Translations under genes and position numbers: made by a program
In this document: piece by piece, positions 1 to 11,386 of the stretch
Layout of the letters: each line of letters opens with the position of its first letter
Numbering within the stretch: position 1 is the first letter of the stretch
Assembly: GCA_036250225.1 (NCBI GenBank)
Contig: JAPZLL010000007.1
Coordinates: 1,178,001-1,242,000 of the forward strand
Length of the DNA: 64,000 nucleotides
Direction: 5' to 3'
DNA from: Cercophora sp. LCS_1
Taxonomy: Eukaryota; Ascomycota; Sordariomycetes; Sordariales; Lasiosphaeriaceae
Notes under the pieces: generated by a model
Seen by the model: the letters and a program-made list of their open reading frames with translations, nothing else
Told to the model about the DNA's origin: nothing
The model's database searches: none

Positions 1-2126
1 TCATCGGCTGGTCTAATGAAGAGAAGGGCACAGAGCCAGTGTCTCTATTGTCTGAGATGCATGGCTCTCTTCCAGTATCGCCGTCGGCTCCGTCATCGCC
101 AGACTCGGTCACACTTCATGACACTTTGCCGCTTGAAATGCCCTCGTCGCCTGATTCAGCAGCATCGCCAAGGAGCATTCAGCCAGCGAGCCGATTTGGG
201 CACGATGTAGCCCAACCCACTCCGCTCAAACCACTACAGCGAAAGCGACCGCCGATGCTACAACTGAATAATATCAATCACTTCAAAAGACGACCAGTAC
301 CCTCTCGTGAGGAGCCAATGAGTGGCTCGCCTCCCAAGGATGATCTCAAGAGCCTTCCTGTATCCATCTTCAACAAGTCTGCTCAGCCGTCTCCGGTGCT
401 CAACAACTTTCAGGCGACACTCACCGAGACCAAGTATCCCAACAAATATGTCGACAAGGCGACTGATACTGCTGATCTGGACCAGAAAACGGTCCAGAAA
501 CAGTCATTTGAGGAGGTTCTCCCGCTAGTGGAGAACCTTGTCATTCACCTCTCAGGAGACACGCCATATCCAGCATTCGAGCGAATATTCCAGGCACTCA
601 GGAACCGTAAGCACTCAAAAAGCGTATCGGAAGCAGCTACGGAAACATTCCGAGGGTCCGGCTCAACAGCTGTGGCTGGTCCCTACACAGAAGCCCTGTT
701 CAGCGACCCCTTTGCTCCGCACGGCACAAATGGTCAGATGCTGATGCACGCGGCTCTCGGCCAGCCTGCTCAGGGCCGGCTACCAACACCACCCTACGAC
801 TTGTCTTCGCCCATCACGCCAAAGCCAGGTCCCGACCAACGGTTCCAGTCTCTCAGCATCCGCAAACAGCCGGATGCTACGATCCAGAATACTCTGCGGC
901 TGATGCTCAGCTCGTATATTCCTTCAGATGTCCTCACACAGCACCGGCAGACGCACCGACGGCGGTCGTCCTCGTTCTCAGAAGCTGGCACGGCATGGAA
1001 GCCAATTCTGTGGTCTGACAAGCCACGATCGACATGGGAACCAGCGAAGCAACTCGACATGATTCTCGCCATCGGGGCCGAGCGAAGCGTCCGAAAACGA
1101 TACACAAAGGACCTGATCAAACGATTAGAGAAACTAGGATGTGACGCAACAGGAACATCGCGAAGCGGTCACGTCGAGCTTAGGTATTTCTTTGGTCTCT
1201 ATCCATCCCCACTAATACTGACAAAAACCAGGTGGCTCATCGCAACCGCAATGCAATCCTTCACCCGCCAACCCCTGACCTCCCAAGCGCACGACAACCC
1301 CTTCACCAACCGCACCCTCCTCGCCAATCTGTTACTTGCCCCCCTCCAATCCTTCCTCTCCCTCCGTCCCCCCCTCCGCCTCCTAATCCTCGAATACCCT
1401 GTCGACCACCTCCCCACCGTTTTGGCCCTGCGCAGCCTCATCGGGCAAGACAAGTTCAAAATCGGCGCCGTTTTGGGTTCCGACATTTCCCACTCCGTTT
1501 CCCCCAAATCAGCGCCATCACAGTTCTCTAGGGCAGATTACATCCTCCCATCCTCCGCCCTCCCATCCGAAATTACTGGATTCGTTGACTCGATTCGTAA
1601 TGATTTGTTGGCAAATTCAAGACCGGATTCATCACCCGCTATTACTGACTCGACACCCTCCATCCCGACGTCAACATCGCATTCTACCTCCATCACGTCT
1701 ATCACACAGTCTCCGAACTCCGCTTCGCGGAGTGGGAGTTTTGTGAGACGGTTTAGGCCGCTGGCCTTCTTGTCGATTTCGAGCGTGGATACGCCGCCGC
1801 AGAGCCCAGCGCCGTCGGCCTCGGTCGAGATCGAGGGGGGTGATTGGAGGACGGCGCCACAGAGTCCGGTTAGTATGAATGCGGCTAGTGGGGTTCGGGG
1901 AATGGATATGCGGGGTGGTGCAATGAGTGTCAGTGGGAGTAGTGTGGCGGTGGATGGGGATAAGGCAGTTAGGGGTGTCTTGTTGGTGGGGAGTGGAGCG
2001 AGTGTTGTGAGTGAGGGAGAGATGGAGTATGAAGATGAGGTGAGGAGGTTTATGCCGGGGTATTTGAAAAGGAAGGAGGGGGGTGGGAATGGGAAAGCTT
2101 TGAGGTTGTTGGGGGTGGGGGTTTGA
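1..2126 (+). CDS. Large low-complexity fungal protein, 3' part (5' end outside window)
   Basis: The frame is open from the first base of the window (first whole codon at 3) to TGA at 2124-2126, so the start lies upstream. I infer one intron at 1184-1231 (48 nt, GTATTT...CCAG, with ACTAATACT before the acceptor). It is a multiple of three without stops, so the frame reads through it; splicing gives the smoother junction HVELR/WLIATAMQ. The product is Ser/Pro-rich at both ends. A more ordered middle region (about 900-1600) carries hydrophobic helix-like stretches. It resembles large Pezizomycotina proteins often labelled gastric mucin-like, which is a naming habit and not a function. No catalytic motif or signal peptide is visible in the part present. 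The function is unknown. Confidence 0.8.
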   Translation, partial: IGWSNEEKGTEPVSLLSEMHGSLPVSPSAPSSPDSVTLHDTLPLEMPSSPDSAASPRSIQPASRFGHDVAQPTPLKPLQRKRPPMLQLNNINHFKRRPVPSREEPMSGSPPKDDLKSLPVSIFNKSAQPSPVLNNFQATLTETKYPNKYVDKATDTADLDQKTVQKQSFEEVLPLVENLVIHLSGDTPYPAFERIFQALRNRKHSKSVSEAATETFRGSGSTAVAGPYTEALFSDPFAPHGTNGQMLMHAALGQPAQGRLPTPPYDLSSPITPKPGPDQRFQSLSIRKQPDATIQNTLRLMLSSYIPSDVLTQHRQTHRRRSSSFSEAGTAWKPILWSDKPRSTWEPAKQLDMILAIGAERSVRKRYTKDLIKRLEKLGCDATGTSRSGHVELRYFFGLYPSPLILTKTRWLIATAMQSFTRQPLTSQAHDNPFTNRTLLANLLLAPLQSFLSLRPPLRLLILEYPVDHLPTVLALRSLIGQDKFKIGAVLGSDISHSVSPKSAPSQFSRADYILPSSALPSEITGFVDSIRNDLLANSRPDSSPAITDSTPSIPTSTSHSTSITSITQSPNSASRSGSFVRRFRPLAFLSISSVDTPPQSPAPSASVEIEGGDWRTAPQSPVSMNAASGVRGMDMRGGAMSVSGSSVAVDGDKAVRGVLLVGSGASVVSEGEMEYEDEVRRFMPGYLKRKEGGGNGKALRLLGVGV

Positions 2127-2622
2127 TGGGTACCCATGATTGGATAGGGTGGTTGAATGCGGGAGGTTTGGTGGGTTGGAAGGGGCATGGGTTGGAGGCA
2201 TGTCAGAGTGGAAGAGTGCTATATGAAGACGATTGACTGCTATAAATATAATTTGCATTGAGGATCATTGCTCTTTCATCATTGATGTGCGCCCTTGATG
2301 TTCCCCTGGTTTTCCCTACGTATACTATGTTTTGCGATGCCAAGCCATCAGGGGGCAACCCCCTTTTACAACGTACCAGTACATTTCTAATTCACTTTAT
2401 ATCCCCTTTCCCATTTTATTTTTGAGCCTTTTGGATGCCATCACGATGATTCTTGTTTAGAGCTCGCCTCAGTATGAAGTATGAACTGATCAACCCTGAA
2501 CTCTTGGGGAAGATGATGGGAGTATTTGATGATGAACATAAGCTCCCTTGAACTTTGCCGTTTCCAACCGTCGCCTAACGTAGTCTATCCATTCTCAGAA
2601 GGAGAACCATCACTCCGCCATG
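2127..2622. other. Intergenic / 3' UTR region
   Basis: This is the downstream region of the first gene, GT-rich then AT-rich around 2235-2460, consistent with 3' UTR and polyadenylation sequence. No convincing gene is seen. Confidence 0.5.
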
Positions 2623-3245
2623 TCACTGTCCACCACCAACCCCCGGCTGTTGTGGCTCCCCAAGCCACTGGGGGAGGGCTGCTTCTGCACCGGCGCCGCC
2701 TCCGTGTTTGAGGGATGGAGTGTTCAGAATGGGGCTGGCTGGGGAGCCGCGGCCAGAGAAGTTTGAGCCGATGATGCCGGACAGGATCTGATTGTCGCGG
2801 GGAAACGCGAGGAATGGCGGTGGGGGGTTCTTCTTGCTGTCTGGGAGCCGGGGGCTGGAGAAGACGTGGATGTCACTGGGAAAAGGAGGGAATTCCTGGG
2901 TTGGTTGTGGGTATTGTTTGGGATTGTAGCGACGAAGTTGAATGGTTTGGATAATTGAGGGGAAGTCGGGATTGATCAGCGGTAGGAGATGAAGAGATTC
3001 CAAAGGGACGATGAACCGCTTGTTGGTGAGACGGTGTGGTTCTGTAGGGAGGAGAGGCAGGGTTGGGCGATTTGATTTGGGATTTGGAAAGTTTGAGCGT
3101 TTGTTTTGCTTTGCTTTGATATGCGAGGTCTTTAGGCCGGAGAATGTGCATTTCGAGATGGAATTTGGCTGGCTCCGACGTGATGGAAAGAAACGAGGTG
3201 GTGGTTGAGTTTGTTTACTTGGAAAGGGGCTGCGGCCCGCGACAT
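2623..3245 (-). CDS. Small hypothetical protein, 5' end unresolved
   Basis: The minus-strand frame ending at 2623 is coding-like: Pro-rich but with ordered stretches such as IHVFSSPRLPDS and FLAFPRDNQILSGIIG. It is open upstream past position 3003 to about 3020, where a good acceptor (CCCTACAG) precedes AACCACACCG. A likely first exon is ATG at 3245 (MSRAAAPFQ) followed by a GTAAAC donor near 3218. A TATATATA-like element sits about 15-20 nt upstream of that ATG on the same strand. The simple join does not keep phase (exon 1 ends in phase 0, exon 2 needs one base), so the exact 5' structure is open. I do not recognise the family. The span given runs from stop to proposed ATG. Confidence 0.45.
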
Positions 3246-4280
3246 CACGGCATTCTCAGCTATATATTTCACCACCGAACCCAGACATCAACAAGAAAAA
3301 ACAATATGGGAGGCATGGCCACAGTTTCCCTGTATATCACGAGCTGACAAACCACTGCAGTCCCAATCCAATCCGACTTCATCAACCTCCCTTCGTCCAA
3401 CCACCACCAAGGCAAGCCCAAAGTCCAACCCCCAACACAGCCGTATTTCGCCCACCCGAATTGTATCCAACGAAGTCAAAGCTAGACCTGAGGCAGACCA
3501 CACATGGTCCAGGGCACAGACCACAGTTCACCATATAAGGTAACCCAAATACACAGCGCCTCTCCCATCCGAACAGCATGTCAATCCCACCAAGCCGTAT
3601 AGCTCAGGCGGGGGAGTGTGAGTAGGAAGGCGGTTACCCTTGCAGGTTCAACGACCTGATTCTCGGTGCTTAGAACTCCATTCGACCCTCATTTTTGTCG
3701 CTTTTTTTTCTCCCGCCCTTTAAAGACCCAAGCATTTTTCTTCGCTCCTGCACTGCCTACCAAACTGTCCGTACCTTCCAATCCACGCGTCGGGCCCCTT
3801 GTATATTTTATTCCATCAGCCATTTTCACCTGAAGACAAATGGGGTTTGTTGCTTGAAGCAGGTGGAACATTTTCTTCAACGGGCTAGTGCCCAAGAAAA
3901 TAAACAATACACCATCAAATCCACAGGGCATCGTTCCAAGGCATCAAATAACATTTCCGAGGCCTTGAGATAATGTTCTCATGGCTGGATATAGTATTTG
4001 TATGTCTGTTAGGATCGAAGCCAGCCGGTAGAGAGCATTGGGAGCAACCTCAGCCGTGTACATGTTCCCGTCAGCGTGTGGATTTTGATGTCACCCACTT
4101 GGCTAGACACATCACTCATGAAACAGACATTCAGACCATCCGATCGTATTCAGGACACGGTAGTGACCGTTGCCAATGCATAGTATACAAGCAATAGGTA
4201 TCTCCAACATCGCGTCACCAACAAGCACACAACAGTGCAGTCATCATCCATACAGAACTCAAATCAAGCAACAGAGCCCC
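3246..4280. other. Intergenic region
   Basis: This holds the presumed upstream region of the small gene and the downstream region of the carnitine acetyltransferase gene. Only short ORFs without recognisable motifs are present. A tRNA-like A-box/B-box pair near 3598-3655 was examined and rejected. Confidence 0.5.
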
Positions 4281-6938
4281 CTAATACTCAATCAACCTCA
4301 ATTTCTTCCCCACATCCCTCCTCCTAGCCTGCACCGCCGCCCGCTCACTAGCCTTGGTCTCCCCATTATCCAAGCCCGCGCCCCGTGCCTTGAGCGCCTG
4401 CAACAGCATACCCGCATCAAAGAAGCCATCTGCATCGCATTAGCATATTTCATGGTCATCGAAAATGAGGAATACTCACATCCACCAAGCTCATCGTCCT
4501 CACTCATTGTCATACTCTCCTCCGTCGGACTCACACTCCCCAACACGCTCCTCTGGCTCTTAATCAACTCGCTGCCTGTAATCAACCGTCCCCTCAGCTT
4601 CATCCTGTTCGCAACCTTGGGCCGATTCTCAATCTCCCTCGCCCTCGATTGCTTCGTAGTAACACCGCCCGTGCGGCCAGCCGTGATTCTCAAAACTCGT
4701 CTAATCTCAAGGAGATAACTCTCCAGCGTATCAACGAACCGCTTGGTCTGTCTGTGCTTCGATGAAACGCAAATGGAGATGCCTTCGTCCTTGATAATGT
4801 ATCCGATTCCGAAGCCATCACCTGACACTGGTCCAAAGCCGAATTGTCGCAATGACGGATTTCCGCAGTTGGATGTGGACAGGATGGTGGTGTTGAGTTT
4901 GTCCCAGCCTGGATCGGCGAAAATGAGCGGGAGGGGATGGTTGTTATCCCTACTTCCCCTTGAAGCGGTGCTCTCGCCACGCTCACGGGAGGATCGAACT
5001 TCGCCGTCGACAAAGGGGTAGTCCTTGCCTGGGCTGCCGATTGGGGAGCCGCGGTCTGATGAGGCGTCGACGGGGCTGGAGTAGCCGTTTGTGCTCATAC
5101 CGCTGCTTAGGCTTTCGTCGTCGAGCATGCGCTGCCAGAGACAAAAGAGGGCGTAGAGATGACGGTCGCAGCCTTGAGCTTTGGCGCAGTCACGCGTGTT
5201 CTGCGTGTGTCGCTGGCAGGCCTTGCGAAGGGCTTCGACCTTTTGGTCGGCAGGATAGTCTGCCCAGAAGGCCTGGACAAAGTTGACCGATTCATCGGAA
5301 ACGGTGCGGATGGCTTCGGTTCGGCCGTGGAGGTACATTTTGGTCATGGCTGGCTCGTAGGTGCACTCAACGCGACCGTAGAGCCCGTAGTAGGCGGCCT
5401 GGAAAGCCATCTGCACAAAGGCATCCGGGGAGAAACCCATCGAGGTGATAAAGTTCTTGCCGTAAGCCGAGAAGTCAAGGCATTGGAACTCGTTTTGCTC
5501 AATCAAGTCTGCCAATCGAGTCTCGGCGAAGCGGACGGCGATGCTCAACTCCGGGATCATGTCCCACTCCAGCTTGTAAGGCGTTGTATTCACATCGCCA
5601 AAACTCTCCGGGTCACGCTTGGACGGGTCGGGACTGGTTGACTTCCACAGGGTGGGCGCACCCCCGTTGATGGTCCTCGCAAAACGGAGGATGGTGTCGG
5701 TATAAACGTCGCTGGCAAACCGCAGCACCGTGTGACCGTCAACGCCCGTGTGCTCAAAGTTGATGCCGGCACTGCCGTTTTTGCAGACGATAATCTGGAG
5801 CTTGTCGTACCAGCGGTTTGTGCATGTGCCAATCTGAACCCCCTTTTCAATCTCACTCGTGCCGCAGAGCATGTTTTGGCAAAGGGCAGCCGCGTTGGCA
5901 GGCTCCGTGTAATCCAAGCACACAACGAAGAGCGCAGTGTCGACAATATTGAGGCAGTCGGCGTTGTTAGAGCCACGCTCCCTCATCAGGACATCTCTTA
6001 GTCCTGACCAGACCTTGCGGTTCTCTGTACTGAGGACTCCCAGCGCCCCCTTTGCGGCTTCTTGGATCGGCGTCTGAGTCGCATCGTCAATGACGGTTTG
6101 CAGGTTGACAGCGATGTCCTTCTCGGTCATGATGACATCGTTGTTATCGTCAAGTACGTCAAACCAGTAGAACTGCCCATGGCACATGACAATGATGTGT
6201 CGTGAATCCGGGTCCTGCTCAATCTGACAGCCGGCATCTGTCGGGACTCGGGCGGTGCCAAACAGCCGCGAGTATTGATACATGTCAAGCGGGACGCCCT
6301 TGACGGTATCGGGTGGCAGCTCTTCTTTGCGAACGGCCCTCACAAACTCGAGCGCCGACACAATCAAGGACGCTGCTCGAGTCACCTGGTTGTTACGCGC
6401 TGGTGTGGGGTCATCTTCAAGGAGGAAGAAGGGGTTCAAGTTGAGAACAACAGGGTTGTCAAAGTTCAGATACGAATCATACCCTCAAGAGTCAGCACCG
6501 TCACGTTTAGGACACTTCGAGAGGCTTACAGAATTGTTCGATGTAGCTCGTCCTCCCCTCTGCATACTTCTTCAGCTTCTCGTTCAGCTCGGGCCCCTCG
6601 CCCCTGAGGAACTCTTCGACGGCACGCTTGGTGTCTGCGTGCTCACGGTTCGACTGCAGCGGTTTCAGGGCGGCCAGATACCTCCCGCAACTCCTTTCGA
6701 GATCCGGGATCGGGAGCTTCGGGAGCTTGTCCTGGTGGGCAAACGTGACGCCGCCCTTGGGCCTGTCCTCGTACGTCGACATGACGTACTGGCGAGCCTT
6801 GAGCGTGGGACTGATGGTGGGCTTGGGAATCAGAGGATACTCGGGAATGGAGCGTGGCGTGCTTGGGGACTCGGTGGGTGCCGCGAGTGTCTCTCCAAGA
6901 GACCTTGGCGATGTAAAGATGCGGACTTGGGTAGGCAT
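4281..6938 (-). CDS. facC: Carnitine O-acetyltransferase, cytosolic (FacC/Yat type)
   Basis: It transfers acetyl groups between CoA and carnitine, letting acetyl units move between compartments during growth on acetate or fatty acids. Exons are 6938-6530, 6483-4480 and 4429-4281 (introns 46 and 50 nt), giving 853 aa. The first splice restores EQFWYDSYL and a long NP-rich segment typical of the choline/carnitine acyltransferase fold. The catalytic His is in NFEHTGVDGHT, about residue 381. The second splice replaces a nonsense tail with GYGFFDAG and ends in LRLIEY. There is no PTS1 tripeptide at the C-terminus and no obvious mitochondrial presequence, so the enzyme is probably cytosolic, like Aspergillus FacC rather than the dual-targeted AcuJ/Cat2 type. 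The symbol is by similarity only. It has a long upstream region (about 2 kb) before the next gene, which is on the same strand. Confidence 0.92.
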
Positions 6939-8972
6939 TCTCGTCAGCTCGGCTCAGGGGCTATCAGGCGTAGAGAGGCGAGACGAAGGTGCCGATGTTC
7001 AGGCCGCGCAGAGCTGTGCGGTAGAAGTAGTGGCAGTCCTGAAGACAGTATGGTGGCATTCCACTTGAAATGGCTCCAGCCTCGGCCGAGTGTGAAGGAA
7101 AGGGGAGGTTAGCAGGAGAGGCAGGCACCGGCTCTCGGCCGGAGGGGGTCGGGAATATAAACGGGATCCATGGCGAACGGGTGCAAGGCAGGGCAGGGCA
7201 TCTGAGCCCGCAGTGATGCCATGTGGGACTTCCCACGACACCAGGGTTCTCCAGGATGGAGCAGAGAGAGCATGTGGCTGCTTTAGGCTCAGAGACAGAC
7301 GGTGTGACTGATTGGACATGGCGCCGCGAGTGGGTTCGTGAAACTCCTCCGCAGGACCGAACGCTCAATATGGAAGCAGTTAAGGCCGTTTGATAATCTG
7401 CCGAGCCCCCGGCGCCGGGATAAAGTAGCAGAGAGGTGCAACGTACCCAAAAGCCAGTAATCCGAGCAACCAACTGCAGCTCGGCCGTATGCAGATACAG
7501 TCGCAGCGGGATACTCTCAGTCCTTTCTGCGCGTGGGATATGGAACGGGAACGGGCGGGAGGGGGAGAGTGGGCGAGAGTTGGGCTGGCGCAAGGTGTAA
7601 AAAGGAGGGAGAGCGTTGATCGCCCGCCACAGCCTATATTTCACCAGCGCAGCGCTGCCTGTGACAATGGCCCTCGCCCTCGACCCAAGGTCATCTGCCC
7701 GTTGCTAATGCTCGCTCTGCGCACCACACGACCCGGCACGCCCCACGCTCCGGGCCAGCCACAGCGCGTCACAGGCTTCTGGAGTCTGGGGTAGCGTGGT
7801 CGGCCCGGCTGGGGGAGTGGAGGGAGCGAGGAGTTTGGACGAGAGGAGGAGCGTCGCTGAAATGACGTTGCGGCGCCCCCGCCCGTCTTGGCTTGCCCCG
7901 CGACCTGGTGGCGGGCGCAGCGTGCAGCGACGGCGTGTCCAGGCTCCCAGAGGCCCGTTGTTAGTCGATCAAATCGCTTGTTCCGCTGTCGCTCGGGAGG
8001 TGCTCGTCTGCGATGCGAAAAAGCCGTGCTCGAACACGGCCGAGAGGCTCCTTGTGCGTGCTGGAGTCGTTCTCGGGCAAGAGGATGTGTGCTGTGGATG
8101 CTGTGGTTGGATGATAGTTCGAGGCGCGATCCCTAAATGCGACGGGCAGGGGGGCCTTGAGCACAATGGGGAACCCGGAACAGCGGAGGGGCAGATTGCA
8201 GGGTGCCCGGAACAAGCCGCCAAGGATTCCCCTCCCCCACACTCATGTGAACCTGGAATCGAGAATAGTCTTTTTCAAGACAGGTGCACGCGCTGTCAAT
8301 ACAATTGTGGCTAGCTGAAGAAAAGGAGCTGAAAATACCATCTTCTCATTGAGGAGCGAAGACGGGGCTGGATGCGCAAGTGACACATCTTCAGGCACCT
8401 GACATGCTTCAGCATCCCAAGGCGATTCCTGCCGCTTGGGGTTGGGATGACGAAAGCATGTGAAAGGTGACATCCGGCGTGCTGCAGTCTCATGCCGGCC
8501 GAACGGATCTCGCAGGGCCACTTTTATCGGGCGAAGCTTGTTGGAACCTTCTACAAGGCATCCTTGATCTCTCCTCTCGCAATTTGCAGCACCCAGGATC
8601 CCGCACAAGGGACGAATTAATCAATCGGTCTCGCTATTGTGCATTATGCTACTCTTGATTTTGAGACAGAAAAAACGGAAGCCTGCTCGCAGGCATGCAG
8701 GTCATCTCAGCTTTCTCCCATTGGTCAGCTCTGCAAGCCACCAAACCGGCATCATGGATCTTGCCAAGACGGGGACGATCCTCGCTCCGCATCGTCCGTT
8801 GAGCCGAGCCGCCTCCGATCCGGCGTCAAGTCTCTCTCCCGGCCCTCCGCATCACCACGCTAAGCATCCAGCCTTGACAAACCTCCGAGTCTCACTCGGA
8901 AAAGTAGTCAAACGCACCTGGCCTTGTGGCTTCCCCCTCTTCATCCACTCTTTGTTCTCTCCCAAGCAGTAC
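6939..8972. other. Intergenic region, upstream of the carnitine acetyltransferase gene
   Basis: About 2 kb, GC-rich, with many overlapping ORFs on both strands and no family motif. A GC-rich palindromic block lies near 7403-7420. It is probably the 5' regulatory region of the acetyltransferase gene plus the 3' region of the next minus-strand gene. Confidence 0.5.
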
Positions 8973-10199
8973 CTACTCCACCGGGTCCTCTTCCTGGCCA
9001 GACTCCTCTTCGTTGTCGCTTTCATCAAAGTCGGGCAGGTCAACATCTACGAGCCAGGGGCGCTGAGTGATTGTCCCGTCAGCTGCTCTCATCGAGGCAT
9101 TGATAAACAGAGTATCTTCTCTCTTCAGCAGTGGTCGCGCATCGCCTTTGCAGTGGCTTGTGTACGCGCAGCCGTGGCGTGTTGTGTCCTTCAGCATTCC
9201 AAGAGCTTCGATCACCACGGATTCCTCTTGGACAATCGCATTCTCTGGCGTAATTCTGGGATGGGGCATATTCTCTGACTCGTTCAGCAATGGTAGGCTC
9301 GTGTCCCACCTCACAACTTTGGCTCCCCAGCCCTCAGAAACGTTGCCGAAGCAGTGTATGAGCGGTCTCATCCGGGCCGCCACCCTGAACAGCCCCGCGT
9401 CTCCCTTCCCATTTTTTCCCGCCGAATCTGATCCGTCCAAGATGGACTTTGGTGGTCCATGAGTGACGAGGATCTGGGTAAGTGGGTCGTCAAACTCCCA
9501 CATGCGGGTTGGCATCGCGCTCAGGTGGCCGTCCGAGCCATCTCGGAAATTGGCGCTTAGAACAGAAGCCTGCACGTATGGCCGTGTGCCGTTTGCCATG
9601 TCGATCACTTTACCGCGCTGAAATGGACTGTATTGCAAACATTCGACGCCCATTTTGTTCGCTTCCTCCCTGCAAGTCTTTTGCATCATGAAATAATAAT
9701 ATGTGGTATAAGGTTCTCTGTAAGTATCGCCCAGAGAATTTTTCAACTTCGCTTCCCCATCCGTCAGATTGCTGAAGTGCGCATACTTTTCCAGAAGCTC
9801 TTTTTTTCTCTGCTCAAACTTTTCGTCTGCGGGGGTGCCTCGCATCCTCTCTGGGAGTTGATGTGCCTTCAGTTCCGCAACAGCCTGTCCAATACGCGAC
9901 GCTCGCTCGTACGGGGCCAGAACCTGCTGTAATGCTTCCTCGAATCGCCTTCCATCAAGGGTAAAGTCGTGGCTCCCGCCCACGAACACAATCTGGGGAG
10001 TTTTGCCTTCGAGCTTGGCAAACATGTTCATTACGGAAAGGTACTCTTTGTGCTGCGACCATGTTGTGAGATTGCCGCAGTGAATGAGCAGGTCAACAGG
10101 CTTTTCCTTGTTGATGGCGTCCCAGTCGACTTGAGTCGCGAGGTCGAACTTGCCCATCGTGTCCGAGACGATGAGGATTCTGCTTCTGCGGTGGCCCAT
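8973..10199 (-). CDS. Calcineurin-like metallophosphoesterase-fold protein with altered metal ligands
   Basis: Single-exon gene of 408 aa. ATG 10199 is chosen because the family's first strand (RRSRILIVSDT) follows directly and the upstream extension is unlike any protein. The order of blocks matches MPPED-type calcineurin-like phosphoesterases: SDT-x-G at 12-16, VDLLIHCGNLT at 35-45, VFVGGSHDFTLDG at 71-83, and a THGPP block near residue 265. Several metal-binding positions are changed. The usual D-x-H is D-T-M (Met15), the usual GD is GN (Asn43), and the usual GNH is GSH (Ser76). A roughly 60-residue charged helical insertion follows the GSHD block, and the C-terminus is acidic (DESDNEEESGQEEDPVE). 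The fold assignment is firm; activity is doubtful. The substrate is unknown. Confidence 0.85.
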   Translation of the reverse strand: MGHRRSRILIVSDTMGKFDLATQVDWDAINKEKPVDLLIHCGNLTTWSQHKEYLSVMNMFAKLEGKTPQIVFVGGSHDFTLDGRRFEEALQQVLAPYERASRIGQAVAELKAHQLPERMRGTPADEKFEQRKKELLEKYAHFSNLTDGEAKLKNSLGDTYREPYTTYYYFMMQKTCREEANKMGVECLQYSPFQRGKVIDMANGTRPYVQASVLSANFRDGSDGHLSAMPTRMWEFDDPLTQILVTHGPPKSILDGSDSAGKNGKGDAGLFRVAARMRPLIHCFGNVSEGWGAKVVRWDTSLPLLNESENMPHPRITPENAIVQEESVVIEALGMLKDTTRHGCAYTSHCKGDARPLLKREDTLFINASMRAADGTITQRPWLVDVDLPDFDESDNEEESGQEEDPVE

Positions 10200-11386
10200 G
10201 GTGGAGGAGGCTCGTGGGAGGAGCTGGGCGTATGGATGGTGGATAAAAACACAAGATACCAACCACGGCAGACGGCGACGATAGATGCTGGTATCTTCTT
10301 GGACAGTGTAAGAGGCGTGCGAGAGAAGCGGAAAATTGGGCGATCTGATTGCAGCTTGGTGGTCGCAACCCCCAAGTTCCTTCTCGGGATTCACTTTGCT
10401 GTGGCAGGTGCTCCTGCTCCGGGAAGAGGAAGGTGCGTTGTTCTGTTGGCAACGCAGAACGGGATTGCTGGACGCACTGTCCTCGACGAACACAGATTGC
10501 CATCATAAGCCCCTACAAAGAGTATGTAGGCCTTGCCAGTTGTTTCTAATACCCCCAAGGTTCAAGTATCATGCTCAGGCAGCTTCAAACAAACACTTGG
10601 ATAGACGGAATATCCCCAAACGCTCCAAAATAAAACGCCACTGTTCAGCAAAACTGGTTAGGAATGTCCCCATTGGATGTCGCTGTCAAGAGAAGACAAG
10701 GGCCACGACTTACACGGTCTCTTGGGCAGACAGCCAATCGTCTCTCTCCAAACAGACAACTTATCGGATCTTCAAGTAACAGCAAAAAACACATGCCTTC
10801 CGAATTCCAGCAGTTTGCACGGGAACACGCGAGTGCTATTCGTCCATGGCCATCCCGTAGCACCCACAACCACTCCCGTGCCTCGTTGCGACATTTGTTG
10901 TCAACTGCATCGCAAACAACACCTCTGATCACAAGCCATCGCACTTTCCTCCTTGAAAGCGTCGGCATCCACCCTCTCGCATCGGCGGCCAAGCAACCCG
11001 TCATACCACCAAAAAAAGGCCGCCAGCTCGCCTCTTGGAAACGCCAATCACCAACTCACAATCCCACAAAAAATGGCCCCATCACCATAACCAACTGCCG
11101 ATGCGGAGAAGGTAGCGAACAAAAAGGCCACCTACTATGCATTAGCATACCAAAACTCCCTCCCCTCATTAATTCTCTCTTACGACAAAAAGAGAGGGAG
11201 CTAGCGAGTGAGCATCAGTCCCACTTCCCGTCCGAACTCCTCCGGGCGGGCAACCAACCAATCTTACCCCACCACACCACCACACCCACACCTCACTCAC
11301 ATCCAGAGCCTCAACTCTCACCACCAACCTTCAACATCACCACCAAACTTCATCATCACTCCTGCTCCCCCCCCAAAAAAACAGAA
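10200..11386. other. Divergent intergenic region
   Basis: About 1.2 kb between the start of the metallophosphoesterase-like gene (minus) and the 2EXR gene (plus), so both promoters should lie here. The 2EXR reading frame stays open upstream to 10664, but the extension has low-complexity, non-protein-like composition. C/A-rich tracts near 11270-11380 resemble a fungal 5' UTR. Confidence 0.5.

Noticed and set aside
3590..3670. tRNA-like sequence (TAGCTCAGGCGGG A-box match and CAGGTTCAACGACCTG)
   Set aside because: The T loop would have 6 instead of 7 bases, and the acceptor and anticodon stems do not form.
7796..8314. 172-aa plus-strand ORF
   Set aside because: Composition is Arg/Gly/Cys-rich without motif; overlapping ORFs on the other strand are equally long, as expected in GC-rich noncoding DNA.
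10200..10493. N-terminal extension of the metallophosphoesterase-like ORF
   Set aside because: No ATG-led, family-like sequence; the fold begins right after ATG 10199.
10664..11386. N-terminal extension of the 2EXR ORF
   Set aside because: Composition is that of untranslated C/A-rich DNA, and the family motif starts soon after the internal ATG at 11387.
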